The translations under genes were made by a program, and so were the position numbers. A stretch of DNA of 64,000 nucleotides from CAJQPP01 sp963793465 (GTDB taxonomy: Bacteria > Planctomycetota > Planctomycetia > Pirellulales > Pirellulaceae), in NCBI GenBank assembly GCA_963793465.1, contig CAWCAJ010000005.1, forward strand, positions 868,001 to 932,000, given 5' to 3'. Positions 9,710 through 20,067 of the stretch are shown piece by piece. The notes under the pieces are model-generated. The model did no database searches, was not told the origin of the DNA, and worked only from the letters and a program-made list of their open reading frames with translations. Numbering within the stretch: position 1 is the first letter of the stretch; each line of letters starts with the position of its first letter.

Positions 9710-11911
9710 ATGTCGCAACGTTTGTTTGGATTTTTGGCCGTCGCGCTATTTGCGTTCGCGCCAAGCTCAGCCAACGCGGACCACTGCGGCTGTGGACAAG
9801 TAGTAAGTCCCTGCGGAAGCCCTTGTGCATCCGCAGCAGCCGATCCGTGTGGTGGAGGATGTAATGGTGGAATGATGGTCAATGGTGGTGGATATATGGC
9901 CGATGGCAGCGGTTGCTGCGGATCGACGATCCAGTACCAGACACGTACCGTCTACACCAATGAAATGGTTACGGAAATGCGTACCGTGACCAGAACCCAA
10001 TGCCGCATGGAAACCCGCACGAGAGACTACACAGTTAATCGCATGGTTCCCGTGACCGAGCAGAAGACTCGCACGTACACAGTCAATGTGCCAACCACCC
10101 AGACGCGTACTGAGCAGTACACGGTCTGCGTTCCTTACACGGAACAGGTCCCGCAGGATTACACGGTCTGCGTCCCTGTGACGACTCAGCAGGAACAGTC
10201 TTTTAACGTCAGCGTGCCCTACACAGAAACGCAAACCCAGGACTACGTCGTGAATGTTCCGGTGACGGAGCAAGTCGAACAGTCCTATGTCGTCAACGTG
10301 CCAGTGACCGACCAGGTTGAGCAGTCCTACACGGTGCAGGTTCCCTACACCGAGCAGGTCACCAACACCTACATGGTCAATGTGCCCGTGAACGAGCAAG
10401 TTGAGCAAGCTTATGACGTACAGGTCCCCTACACTGAGGAAGTTCCTCAGACCTACACCGTCACCGTACCGGTGACGCGTCAGGAAGAGCAGACCTACAC
10501 CGTCATGGTTCCCAAAACCGAAGCCCGCACCGGCACCCGGATGCGTTGTGAGGCTTACCAGGAAACCCTGTATCGCACGGTATGCCGTGACAATGGTAGC
10601 TGGCAAGAGCAGACGACCATGGTCAATAACGGATGCTGTGGCGGTGGTGTGGTCATGAATGACGGCATGGTAGTTAACGGCGGCATGGTCGCTGGTGACG
10701 GTATGGTTTACGGCGGCGGCTGTGGCAATGGCTGCGGCGATTGCGGTAACGGCGGCGGCTGTGGCGGCTGTGGTAACGGTGGCGGCTGCGGTCGTGGCTG
10801 TGGCGGCGGTTGTGGCCTGTTCCGACGGGCTCGCGGCGGCTGCGGCGGCGGTTGTGGCGGTTGCGGCGGCGGTGTCGTCTCTAACGGTTGTGGCGGCTGC
10901 GGCAATGGCTGTGGTGGTTACGCCAACGGCGGCATGGTGATGAACGACGGCATGGTGGTCAACGGCGGTATGGTGGCTGGAAACGGTTGTTGTGCCCAGC
11001 AGGTCACCAGCCGGGTTTGGGTACCGAACGTCGTTCAGGAACAGGTTCCTTACACGGTGACTCGTTACCGTCAGGTGCCTGAAGAGTACACCTACAACGT
11101 AACCGTGCAGGTTCCTGAAACTCGAACACGTACCGTAAACGTGACCGACTACAATCAGGAACAACGGACTCGCACCTACACCGTGACCAAGTACCGCACT
11201 GAATCTCGTACGCGAATGGTTACCGTTTGCCGTATGACTCAGGAAGAGCGTACCAACACGGTTAACGTGACCAAGTACCGCACCGAGACTCGTACTCGTA
11301 CCGTTCCTGTTTGTCGTATGACGCAGGAAACCCGAACTCGTATGGTGAACGTTTGCCGTATGACTCAGGAAACCCGCACTCGTACGTTCGACGTGACCAA
11401 GTACCGCACCGAGACTCGTACTCGGATGGTTCCGGTAACGACCTACACCAACGAAACGCGTCAGCGAATGGTGAACGTCACCAGGACTCGTAACGAAACC
11501 CGCGAACGTCAGGTGAACTACTGCGTCATGGTTCCGGAAACAAAAACCGAAACCTACAACGTAACCACCTACCGTTGCGAACCGGAAACCATGACCCAGA
11601 CCTACACGGTCCAGGTTCCTTTCCAGGTTCAGGAGCAGGTTCCCGTCACGGTTTGTCGTCGCGTGGCCAAAGAAGTTCAGGTTCCCGTTTCGGTACCGAA
11701 CTGCTGTGGCAATGCCGGTGGTGTCATGATGGACGGCGGCTACGCTGCCAACGGCTTTGGTAACGACTGTGGCAATGGCTGCGGTGGTAACTGTGGCGGC
11801 GGCTGCGGTGGTGGTTCTTGTGGCAGTGGCTGCGGATCCTCCTGTGGCAGCGGTTGCTTCATGGGCCGACGTCGCGCCGGCTTCCGTCGTTGTGGCGGTT
11901 GCTGTCGCTAG
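9710..11911 (+). CDS. Secreted YTV-repeat, Cys/Gly-rich cell-surface protein
   Basis: A 733-aa protein with a signal peptide (MSQRLFGFLAVALFAFAPSS, cleavage after ANA). A first block of repeats of the form QxYTVxVPxTEQ runs from about residue 80 to 275. A low-complexity Gly/Asn/Cys/Met-rich block follows (about 310-430, many NGGMV and CGGGC units). A second repeat block (RTRTYTVTKYRTETRTRM type) spans about 440-665, and a Cys-rich tail ends CGGCCR. This is the planctomycete YTV domain (PF07639), found in proteins of the protein-rich, disulfide-linked cell wall of Rhodopirellula-type bacteria. A strong ribosome-binding site, near-consensus promoter and strong terminator suggest high expression. 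Long antisense open frames across this gene are by-products of the repeats. Confidence 0.9.
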   Translation: MSQRLFGFLAVALFAFAPSSANADHCGCGQVVSPCGSPCASAAADPCGGGCNGGMMVNGGGYMADGSGCCGSTIQYQTRTVYTNEMVTEMRTVTRTQCRMETRTRDYTVNRMVPVTEQKTRTYTVNVPTTQTRTEQYTVCVPYTEQVPQDYTVCVPVTTQQEQSFNVSVPYTETQTQDYVVNVPVTEQVEQSYVVNVPVTDQVEQSYTVQVPYTEQVTNTYMVNVPVNEQVEQAYDVQVPYTEEVPQTYTVTVPVTRQEEQTYTVMVPKTEARTGTRMRCEAYQETLYRTVCRDNGSWQEQTTMVNNGCCGGGVVMNDGMVVNGGMVAGDGMVYGGGCGNGCGDCGNGGGCGGCGNGGGCGRGCGGGCGLFRRARGGCGGGCGGCGGGVVSNGCGGCGNGCGGYANGGMVMNDGMVVNGGMVAGNGCCAQQVTSRVWVPNVVQEQVPYTVTRYRQVPEEYTYNVTVQVPETRTRTVNVTDYNQEQRTRTYTVTKYRTESRTRMVTVCRMTQEERTNTVNVTKYRTETRTRTVPVCRMTQETRTRMVNVCRMTQETRTRTFDVTKYRTETRTRMVPVTTYTNETRQRMVNVTRTRNETRERQVNYCVMVPETKTETYNVTTYRCEPETMTQTYTVQVPFQVQEQVPVTVCRRVAKEVQVPVSVPNCCGNAGGVMMDGGYAANGFGNDCGNGCGGNCGGGCGGGSCGSGCGSSCGSGCFMGRRRAGFRRCGGCCR

Positions 11912-11955
11912 TCGACTGGACCGATCGAGTCAGTTTTGATTCGCAAAAAGTATAC

Positions 11956-11988
11956 AGACGCGTCACTTCGGTGACGCGTCTTTTTTTT
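11956..11988 (+). terminator. Strong rho-independent terminator after YTV gene
   Basis: An 11-bp perfect stem (AGACGCGTCAC with GTGACGCGTCT) closed by a TTCG tetraloop, followed by eight T. A group II intron 5' end (GTGCG) starts two bases after the T-run. Confidence 0.95.
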
Positions 11989-11989
11989 G

Positions 11990-12037
11990 GTGCGTCAGGC
12001 ATGACGCGAAGCGTCTTGACGGACGCTTGACAACTGG
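11990..12037 (+). mobile_element. Group II intron 5'-end stub behind a terminator
   Basis: About 48 bp beginning GTGCGTCAGGCATGACGC, identical apart from one base to the 5' end of the longer intron fragment on the other strand at 51608-52030. GTGCG matches the GUGYG 5' consensus of group II introns. The insertion point directly after a terminator T-run is the known habit of bacterial class C introns. Similarity stops after AACTGG; domains V and VI and the reverse transcriptase are absent. Confidence 0.75.
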
Positions 12038-12289
12038 CTGCGAACGGGATGTCGGTCTGGGGTGGACACCGGTTTGCCGGCCAATGGGGAGTGTCGCTGC
12101 TCGCACGGGTTGGTTGCTTGTTGGCCTATTGGCCCCGGACCGTTGGCCCCTTTGCGGTGTGAGCGTTGGAAGTATTGGCTGGTCGTCTCGGCAGGACTGG
12201 GTCACAGCGGATCAACGATTGGCCGGCAATTCTGGCTTTACGCCGGGCCAGGAAGCCTCTATATTTTGGACATCAGGATGATCCCATCC
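12038..12289. other. Intergenic region between intron stub and tRNA
   Basis: About 250 bp. No gene, terminator or further intron homology was recognised. It presumably holds the tRNA promoter. Confidence 0.4.
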
Positions 12290-12365
<76 letters not shown>

Positions 12366-12517
12366 ACTCTTTTTGCCGGCGATTCTGTGCGTCGGCGCGG
12401 GCTCGTTTCGGCATTAGAGTCCTGCTCGGCGTATCTGCATATATCGTATCTGCCTACATCAAAGGCGCTCGGCTCTCTCCATCGAGTACCGGCTGTGCTT
12501 CTGGATTACGGCGGGGA

Positions 12518-12775
12518 CTACCCTGCTACTATGGATGGATGCCTCAGCCTTAATCGCTCAAAAAGAGGTCGAAGTGCCCCTGAGAATACTACCGCCACGC
12601 CAGCCAGCGATGCGACCACTCCGACCAGCCGGTTCCAGAAGATGGCCCTTCCGGTCAGCCAGCGGGTCAAGTTGGATTGGCGGCATAATGACAGTACGAG
12701 AACGACCGGTAGAAACGGGATCGTCAAATTGACGGTTACCAGAAGATAGTGCCCCGCAGCTTCCAGTTCCGGCAA
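12518..12775 (-). CDS. Small two-helix membrane protein, hypothetical
   Basis: An 85-aa frame with two hydrophobic segments (about residues 8-30, HYLLVTVNLTIPFLPVVLVL, and 47-67, LVGVVASLAGVAVVFSG) around a basic loop. The composition fits a real small inner-membrane protein, and the frame is divergent from the peptidase gene. No family was recognised and the start is uncertain; it could be a chance frame in the 540-bp gap after the tRNA. Confidence 0.4.
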   Translation of the reverse strand: MPELEAAGHYLLVTVNLTIPFLPVVLVLSLCRQSNLTRWLTGRAIFWNRLVGVVASLAGVAVVFSGALRPLFERLRLRHPSIVAG

Positions 12776-12905
12776 ACGAAACCGGATCGGAATGCTTGCT
12801 GACGTGGTTCGTTTCAGTCGGGACTCCTTTTGAATTATACTGGGGTGAATCCATCACACCGTGATTCAATGCCACTTGTTCCCAACATCCCGGAAGCCGG
12901 AAACC

Positions 12906-15681
12906 ATGATCCACCGCGGCAAGCCAACCTGCAAATTCCTGAGTCTGTTCCTGGTAGCCAGTTTCGCCGCGGCTTCGTGGGCTTCGTCAACGCATGGGGG
13001 CACTCAGGAGTCTCCCGAGGATTCCCAAGCGGACAAAAAGGTTTTGACAATCGACGACTACGGTCGCTGGAACCGGATCGAGTCGGCCAGCATTTCGCCA
13101 GATGGTAACTGGGTAACCTACGCCTATGCACCGGCGGAAGGGGATGGCAAGCTCTTCGTGCAGCAAATCGAAAGCGATGCAGCGCCTCGGGAAATCCCCA
13201 TCGGCTCCCGGCCGTTGTTCAGCGATGACTCCCGCTGGCTGGTCTACCTGATCAGCCCTGGTGAGGAAGAATCCAAAAAGCTCCGCAAATCCAAAAAGCC
13301 CATCGTGGGGACGCTGGAGTTGTTGGATTTGAAGAGCGGCGATAAGCAGTCTTTCAAAGGCGACTTCCCGGGCCGTGTTCGCCAAGGGTTCCCGCCATGT
13401 TGCCATTACCCTGTCTGGCGAAGCATCAGGCGGCAACGGACGCAACGGAGGCGGGGCGGATGGTGTTCGTGGCGACGACAATTCATCGGCGAAGCAGGCC
13501 GGATCCGATTTGTTGGTCATCGAGTTGGACTCGCACACCGTCCGAAATATCGGGAATGTCTCTTCCTTCGAATTCAATGAACCGGGCGAGCTGCTGGCCT
13601 ACACCGTGGCGACCCGCGACGGGTTTGGCAACGGACTGTATCTGTTGGAACTGGCCACGGATGTGCTACGACCCGTCGATGGGGCGAACGCCGAATACTC
13701 CCGGTTGACGTGGAATGAGTCCGGAGATCAACTGGCCGCCCTGCGTGGCAAAGAAGTCGATGGATTGACGCAACGGGAGAACGACCTGGTGGTGATACGG
13801 GACGTGGCCAGTCGCCAGGAATCAAAATTTGTCTATGCGCCTGCCGAGCACGATTCGTTTCCCGAAGACATGGTGATCAGCGAAAGGGGGGACCTGGAAT
13901 TCAGTGAGGACGGAGATACGGTTTTCGCGGGCCTCAAGCCACAACGCGTCAAACCGGATCCTGGGCAGGATGACGAACGTCCCAACGTCGATGTATGGCA
14001 TTGGCAGGACGATCGCGTGCAATCGGTCCAGCAGCGGCGGGCGGCGCGGGACCGCCGTTCCACCCTGCTGGCAGCAGTCAACCTCGCACAAAACAAGCTC
14101 GTCCCAATGGCCGACGAAGATCTCTCTCGCGTCAGTATTGCCGGCAAGGGACGTTGGGGTGTGGGGGTCGATGATTCGAAGTACCGGGCGGAGGTTTCCT
14201 GGGGAGGCAGTCGGGGGGATTATTACCGCGTCGATCCGCAGACCGGTGATCGCCAGCTCATCACGGCGGCTTTGGGCCGGCCGCTGGGCTATTCCCCAGA
14301 TGGAAAGTGGTTCGCTTTTTTGAAGGGTGAGCAACTTTGGGCCCACAATTTGGACACTGGCAAAACAACCAATCTGTCCGGTCTGGCGCCAGTCAATTTC
14401 GTCAATGAAGATGATGATCACCCTTATGAAAAGCCCGCCTGGGGGATTGCTGGCTGGACGAAAGACGGCAGGGGCGTGATTGTGAATCACCGTTACGACC
14501 TGTGGCTGCTTCCTCTGGAAGGTGGCACGGCCATGAATTTGACGGCTGGCGAAGGAGACCGTCAACAGATTCGGTTCCGTTACGTGGAACTGGATCCGGA
14601 AGCGGAAACCATCGATACCGAGCAGACGCTGTTGCTTGCGGCCTACGGCGATTGGACCAAGAAAAGCGGGTATTTCACGTTGTCTCCCGGCAAAACCCCC
14701 CAACCGCTGATCTACGAGGACAAGAGTATTGGGCCACCGGTAAAAGCCGAAGATGCCGATCGCCTGATGTTGACAATGCAGACCTTTGAGGAATTTCCCA
14801 ATTACTGGGTGACCAATACGCGATTCGAAAACCCTCGCCAGATCACCGATGCGAATCCCCAACAAGCCGAGTACCTTTGGGGGCGTCGCATCCTGGTGGA
14901 TTACAAGAACGCCGACGGTGTACCGCTGCAGGCTACCCTGGCACTGCCCGCAAATTATGAGCAAGGCAAAAAGTATCCCATGTTGGTTTACTTTTACGAG
15001 AAGATGTCCCAGCGGCATCACCAGTACTCGGCGCCCCGATTTGACGACCGGCCTCACATGTCCACGTATGCGTCCGACGGCTATCTCGTGTTGATGCCGG
15101 ACGTTATCTACAAACCGGGACGGCCCGGCAGCTGTGCTCTGGACTGCGTGACGAGCGCGGTTCGCGCGACGATCGATTCGGGGTTTGCCGATCCGGAACG
15201 AGTTGTTTTGCAGGGACACAGTTGGGGAGGGTATCAATCCTCCTTCATCCTGACGCAAACGGATATGTTTGCTGCGGTGGTAACCGGTGCTCCGGTCACC
15301 AATCTCGTGAGTTTCCATGGCGAGCTCTACAAGAGCAGCGGCACGGTGCAACAGGGCATCGTGGAGAAGGGGCAGGTGCGAATGGGCACATCACCCTGGG
15401 ATAACATGGAGCTGTACCATAGTCAGTCACCCGTTCACAACGTGCGCAACATCACGACACCATTTATCATTCTGCACGGCACCGAAGACGGGGCGGTCGA
15501 TTGGCATCAGGGTCTGGAGTATTACAATGCGGCTCGCCGAAACGGTAAACAGGCGATTTTGTTGTCGTATCCCAATGAGGGGCACCATTTGAATTCCAAA
15601 GCCAACCAGATCGACTTCCAGGTCCGTATGAAACAGTTTTTTGATCACTATGCCAAGGGAACGGAAGCGCCGCCTGGATGA
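12906..15681 (+). pseudogene. S9-family (prolyl oligopeptidase-type) peptidase with one frameshift
   Basis: A secreted serine peptidase of about 924 aa if restored. The ATG at 12906 gives a signal peptide (KFLSLFLVASFAAASWASS). WD-like propeller repeats (SISPDGNWVTYAY, YSPDGKWFAFL) come first, then an alpha/beta-hydrolase domain with the nucleophile in GHSWGGYQS, the acid in GTEDGAVDW and the histidine in NEGHHLNS. The first frame runs to about 13374; the rest continues in the next frame from 13375 (VFAKGSRHVAITLSG). Removing one C from GGCCGTG at about 13371-13377 restores a single frame. The catalytic part is intact, so this is either a recent inactivating mutation or an assembly or sequencing error. 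Downstream it overlaps a 41-codon frame. Confidence 0.85.
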
Positions 15682-15803
15682 CAGAAGGAGTACCTTTCCT
15701 GGAAAAGGAGTATGCCACTCCGCGTCCGATGCCCGAGAAACCCGCGGAGTCAGACGACCAGCAAAAGGTCGAACCCGTCGACACGCCGCCAGATCGTAAT
15801 TGA
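15678..15803 (+). CDS. Possible 41-aa protein coupled to the peptidase
   Basis: The ATG overlaps the peptidase stop (ATGA), giving a hydrophilic, Pro/Glu-rich 41-residue product (MTEGVPFLEKEYATPRPMP, ending PPDRN). The coupling and composition allow a real peptide, but no family is known and it may be non-coding tail. Confidence 0.3.
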   Translation: MTEGVPFLEKEYATPRPMPEKPAESDDQQKVEPVDTPPDRN

Positions 15804-15843
15804 CTCGCCCGTGTTACCCTGATTTTGGAGGGCCTGTCGCGAC

Positions 15844-17169
15844 TTAGGGCTGTCCCGGGTTCTGCTTCCAGGGGGTCAGGAACGTCATTTTCTGCCAAAG
15901 CAATCCGGCGGCGATCAAGCCCAGGCCTGCCATCCAGATTTGCCAGGGGACCCAGAAAGCAAGGAACAGGCAGGCTGCTAAACCGCAATACGCGGGCCAG
16001 ATGGGAAACAATCGCTGTTCCGGCGGCAGTCGAATGGCGCATAGATTGGTGATCGCATAGTAAACCAGGACTGTAAACGCACTGAATGACCAGGTCAGAC
16101 GGATATCCCCCAACAAAACCAGACCGCCAATCATCATGCCAATCACCAGGGTCGCGATTGCCGGAACACCCGTTTGAGCGTTGATACGGGCCACACCGGT
16201 GGGCATGTCCCCACGCCGGCCCATGGCCAACAGCACCCGTGACAAACCCAGCAACAAGTTGAGCAGTACACCCAGCATGGCCGTGATGGCACCCACCGCC
16301 AGGATCTGGCCTGCTGCCGGAATGCCGAACCCGCCGGCGATCACCTCCAGTGGCGCCACGTTTTCACGGGTTGCCTGTCCGAAAGCCTCGGCGCCGACAG
16401 CGGCCAGGCCGACGAGAGCCACGCTGATATACAACACCATGGATGCGATCAATGTCGCGATCACTGCCCGAGGGATGGTGTGGCGAGGCTCTTTGACCTC
16501 CTCGCCCAGCGTGGCGATGCGGCCATAACCGGTATAAGCCACAAACATCAGGGCTGTGGCTTGTAACAGACGGTAACCCCCGCTGGCCGACGCTTCCAGG
16601 AAAGGAAAAAGATTCTCCTTGCCATGGGCCAGGGCTTGCGGGAAACCAGCTACCACAAAAAATGCCAAAGACAGTAACGTGACACTCACAATCAGGATGT
16701 TGGTAAGGTTGCTCCGTCGAATACCCGACAGGGTAATCACCGTCAACAAGGCCACAGCGGCCAGCGCCACCGCCAAAAGCCAGGATGATTGGTCGATTGC
16801 CATGGCATGCATCAAATAGCCGGCAAACCCCAATGCGGCGGTTGCTGCGGATGCGGATTTGGCGCACAGGAACATCCAGCCGGCAGTAAACCCCCAGGCA
16901 GGTGACAGCCATCGGTATCCGTATTCGTAGGTGCCCCCACTGACCGGATGATTGGCCGCCAGTTGCGCACTACTGAGGCCATTGCATATGGCGACCAAGG
17001 AGGCCAGAAAAATGGCCAGGATCACGCCGGGTCCCGCCACGTCGGCGGCGATACCAATACTTATGAAAACACCGGTTCCCACGATCGAGCCCATGCCCAT
17101 CATCATGGCACCCAACACACCGATATCCCGCCGCAACTCGCCGTTGCCAGTCCGACTTCGATGGTTCAT
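15844..17169 (-). CDS. APC-superfamily amino acid permease
   Basis: A 441-aa integral membrane transporter with about 12 hydrophobic segments. The helix-1 motif GMGSIVGTGVFISIGIAA (about residues 22-39) is the substrate- and ion-binding break of the amino acid-polyamine-organocation family, and VAYTGYGRIATLGEEVKEP marks helix 6 and its loop. The start at 17169 is chosen over 17247 because the sequence before it does not resemble the family N-terminus. The substrate cannot be told from the sequence. No operon partner is visible. Confidence 0.88.
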   Translation of the reverse strand: MNHRSRTGNGELRRDIGVLGAMMMGMGSIVGTGVFISIGIAADVAGPGVILAIFLASLVAICNGLSSAQLAANHPVSGGTYEYGYRWLSPAWGFTAGWMFLCAKSASAATAALGFAGYLMHAMAIDQSSWLLAVALAAVALLTVITLSGIRRSNLTNILIVSVTLLSLAFFVVAGFPQALAHGKENLFPFLEASASGGYRLLQATALMFVAYTGYGRIATLGEEVKEPRHTIPRAVIATLIASMVLYISVALVGLAAVGAEAFGQATRENVAPLEVIAGGFGIPAAGQILAVGAITAMLGVLLNLLLGLSRVLLAMGRRGDMPTGVARINAQTGVPAIATLVIGMMIGGLVLLGDIRLTWSFSAFTVLVYYAITNLCAIRLPPEQRLFPIWPAYCGLAACLFLAFWVPWQIWMAGLGLIAAGLLWQKMTFLTPWKQNPGQP

Positions 17170-17686
17170 AAAATCCCTTGTTCCTAAGTAATCGCGACGG
17201 AAATGCCGCCAGCCCTCGGGTTCTGCCGGGTCCGGTCCGCCTGACAATCGCCAGGTTCTCCATCAATTCAGTGCCCGCCAATGACCAAGACGGGCGACTG
17301 GCAACCGACAGGCAACCGCATCCAGAATTGGGCGAGCTTAATCCGTAATTCTTGCTGCTTCAATCCGGTGGCCGGGTGGCCAGTCAGCATGAATACCTTC
17401 CCAGTCGCGAGTCAGGTGAATCAAGCGATGGAACAGATGTTCGCCAACCGTTTCCACGGGCATGCCATCGACCGTTGAATTCCTTGGCTAATTGCCTCAC
17501 GCGATTGCATGCCAGCAGCGCAATTGGGGCAGGCATTCCCGTTCTTTGTGAATCCCTGTGGACGCCATTTTCCTGATTCGACAGAATTGGACGACTTGGG
17601 GGTTCGAGTTGGGGAGACGGTTTTGGGGAATGGTATGGAGCCGGGCACCATTCACGATGGGAAGTTCTTTTCAAGGAGGAGGAGAC
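17170..17686. other. Divergent intergenic region, permease / monooxygenase
   Basis: About 517 bp. It ends in a very strong ribosome-binding site (AAGGAGGAGGAGAC) before the ATG at 17687. No gene or structured element was recognised in the rest. Confidence 0.5.
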
Positions 17687-19147
17687 ATGCCGCGCGAAGA
17701 CGTCACCTGCACCAACGTTGTGATCATCGGCGCGGGCATGAGCGGATTGTGTATGGCGATTCGACTGAAACAGTCCGGCGAAGACGACTTTCTGGTGGTC
17801 GAGTCTGCCGACGACGTGGGGGGTTGTTGGTTAAAGAACAGTTATCCCAACGCCGCTTGCGATGTTCCCTCCTGGCTATACTCCTATTCCTTTGCCCGTC
17901 GTCACGATTGGTCCAGGAAATACGCCGGCCAGCCAGAGATTCTCGACTACTTGCAGCATTGCGCGACGCGTTTTCAGATTCGCTCGCATCTGCGTCTCGG
18001 GTCGGCAGTCAAATCGGCAACGTTTGACGAGTTATCTCGACGCTGGCGATTGGAAACCGAAAACGGCGAGACACTTTTGGCCAAGGTCGTGATCAGCGCT
18101 GTCGGGCAATTGGACCGGCCGTATATCCCGGCAATTCCCGGATTGCAGGAATTTCCCGGGCCGGTCTGGCACAGTGCCCGCTGGAATCACGATTACGACT
18201 TTCAGGGCCAGACGGTCGGTGTGATTGGCAATGGTGCCAGTGCCGTGCAATTCGTGCCGCGGGTGGCCGAACGGGCGGCCCGCACGATCCTGTTCCAACG
18301 TTCTCCGAACTGGATTCACCCCCGCCATGACTACGCCTATTCCAGGCGTGCCCGCTGGGCACTGCGAAATCTGCCAGGTTGCGGAACGCTACACCGTTTC
18401 TGGTTTTATCTATGTTGCGAATCCCGTTTCCTGGCATTCCAGGAAGGCAGCTGGTTGAACCGGGAATATGCGCGGTGGTTGCGTCGCAAAATGAAGAGGT
18501 TGGTTCCTGAAGAGCAATGGGAAAACCTGATTCCCAACTATTCGCCAGGCTGCAAAAGGATCTTGTTGTCCAACGACTATTTACCAGCGTTACAACGGGC
18601 GAATGTGCAGGTGGTCAGCGAACCCGTGCAACAGCTGGAGTCAGAATCCGTCATCACGGGTTGCCATCGCTACCGCGTGGACGCGTTGATTTTGGCCACC
18701 GGTTTTCAGGCCACGGGTTTCCTGCAGCCGATGGCGATTCGCGGTCGAGGAGGCCAGACGATCGAAGATGTCTGGCAAGGGAGGCCACGAGCTTTTTTTG
18801 GAATGGCCACCCCCGGCTTCCCGAATCTGTTCATGCTGTACGGTCCCAATACCAACCTGGGGCACAATTCCACAGTATTTATGGTGGAGCGGCAGGTAAA
18901 CTATGTCTTGCGGTGCCTCAGAAAAATCCGCAAGAAGGAATTTCAGTTGATGGAAATCACTCCGCAAGCCATGCAACAATTCGACGAGGATACTCAAGGC
19001 CGATTGGGCGAATCGGTGTGGGCCGGAGATTGTTCCAGTTGGTACAAGACATCGGATGGCCGCCAACCCAATAACTGGTGGGGCTCGGCAACGGCCTATT
19101 GGTGGCGAACCCGCAAGCCGAACTTTGCCCATTTTCATTTTCAGTAA
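17687..19147 (+). CDS. FAD-dependent Baeyer-Villiger-type monooxygenase
   Basis: A 486-aa flavoprotein. It has an N-terminal FAD Rossmann motif (VVIIGAGMSGL, about residues 11-21), then the Baeyer-Villiger fingerprint FxGxxxHxxxW as FPGPVWHSARW, then an NADPH Rossmann motif (VGVIGNGASAVQFVP). Late ATGFQATG and YGPNTNLGHNS segments are also typical. It would insert one oxygen atom of O2 into a ketone or oxidise a heteroatom using NADPH. The start is set by the AAGGAGG box 6-12 bp upstream. It stands alone; the substrate is unknown. Confidence 0.9.
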   Translation: MPREDVTCTNVVIIGAGMSGLCMAIRLKQSGEDDFLVVESADDVGGCWLKNSYPNAACDVPSWLYSYSFARRHDWSRKYAGQPEILDYLQHCATRFQIRSHLRLGSAVKSATFDELSRRWRLETENGETLLAKVVISAVGQLDRPYIPAIPGLQEFPGPVWHSARWNHDYDFQGQTVGVIGNGASAVQFVPRVAERAARTILFQRSPNWIHPRHDYAYSRRARWALRNLPGCGTLHRFWFYLCCESRFLAFQEGSWLNREYARWLRRKMKRLVPEEQWENLIPNYSPGCKRILLSNDYLPALQRANVQVVSEPVQQLESESVITGCHRYRVDALILATGFQATGFLQPMAIRGRGGQTIEDVWQGRPRAFFGMATPGFPNLFMLYGPNTNLGHNSTVFMVERQVNYVLRCLRKIRKKEFQLMEITPQAMQQFDEDTQGRLGESVWAGDCSSWYKTSDGRQPNNWWGSATAYWWRTRKPNFAHFHFQ

Positions 19148-19317
19148 ATCGGCCGGCCAGCCACAATCTGCGGGTTGGCAGGGCCCTTGAGTCTTCCAAC
19201 GTGAGCAGTGCGGATGCGCCCCTGCCCTGAGGCCAGCTGACACCGTTCGCAAACCCTTCGTTGATCGATATAGTTGGGGTGAAGTTTGCGCGTCCCTCCA
19301 GGAAGCCCGTCATCTCC

Positions 19318-20016
19318 ATGCCGAATCCACCGAATCTGAAAAACGCCCGCTGGAATATGGTCCAGCAACAACTTGCTGCCCGCGACATTCGGGATGAAAA
19401 AGTATTGGACGCCATGCGGCAGGTTCCCCGGGAAGCATTCTTGCCCCGCAAATGGCAAGCCATGGCTTACGATGATTCGCCGTTACCCATTGGCCAGGGA
19501 CAGACGATTTCACAGCCCTACATGGTGGCATTCATGATTCAAGCCGCCGGGTTGCGGGGTGGTGAACGGGTGTTGGAAATTGGTACCGGATCGGGATACG
19601 CCGCCGCCGTGCTGTCGAAAATCGCCGGGCAGGTGATCTCCATCGAACGAATCGCATCTCTGGCCAATGCGGCGCGTGACACCCTGGCTCAGCTTGAGTA
19701 TCGCAACATCCGGGTGTTGTGCGGAGATGGTACCCGAGGTCTCCTCGAGGAAGCCCCCTTCGATGCCATCCTGGTGGCGGCTGGGGGTCCCGAGGTTCCG
19801 GAGTCATTGCAGACGCAACTGGCGATCGGCGGCAAGTTGATTATCCCGGTTGGCAGCGATCAGAATCGCCAAAAGCTGCTGCGAGTAACCCGTCTGGCAA
19901 ACCAGGACTATTCCACGGAACCCATCGCCAGCGTCCGGTTTGTCCCCTTGATTGGCGAACAGGGTTGGGCAGCAGACCCGCCGGAATCCGAGCTCGACGA
20001 TCCGCACAACCCATGA
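19318..20016 (+). CDS. pcm: Protein-L-isoaspartate O-methyltransferase
   Basis: A 232-aa class I SAM methyltransferase. It carries the PCMT helix (ARDIRDEKVLDAMRQVPRE), the substrate loop PIGQGQTISQPYMVAFM and SAM motif I, VLEIGTGSGYAAAVLS. It repairs L-isoaspartyl residues of aged proteins by methylating them. The start at 19318 (MPNPPNLKNARW) gives the usual length; an upstream in-frame start at 19261 is less likely. Confidence 0.93.
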   Translation: MPNPPNLKNARWNMVQQQLAARDIRDEKVLDAMRQVPREAFLPRKWQAMAYDDSPLPIGQGQTISQPYMVAFMIQAAGLRGGERVLEIGTGSGYAAAVLSKIAGQVISIERIASLANAARDTLAQLEYRNIRVLCGDGTRGLLEEAPFDAILVAAGGPEVPESLQTQLAIGGKLIIPVGSDQNRQKLLRVTRLANQDYSTEPIASVRFVPLIGEQGWAADPPESELDDPHNP

Positions 20017-20067
20017 TGATTTCCGGCACCACCGCCCGAACTTTGGGAGTGTCAGCGGGCCCCTTTT

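Noticed and set aside
9767..11164. 465-residue open frame antisense to the YTV gene
   Set aside because: It mirrors the codon repeats of the YTV gene; the product is His/Val/Ala-rich with no family features, while the sense frame has a signal peptide, start signal and terminator.
13822..15351. 509-residue open frame antisense to the S9 peptidase
   Set aside because: No motifs, no start signal, and the sense strand carries the catalytic triad and propeller repeats.
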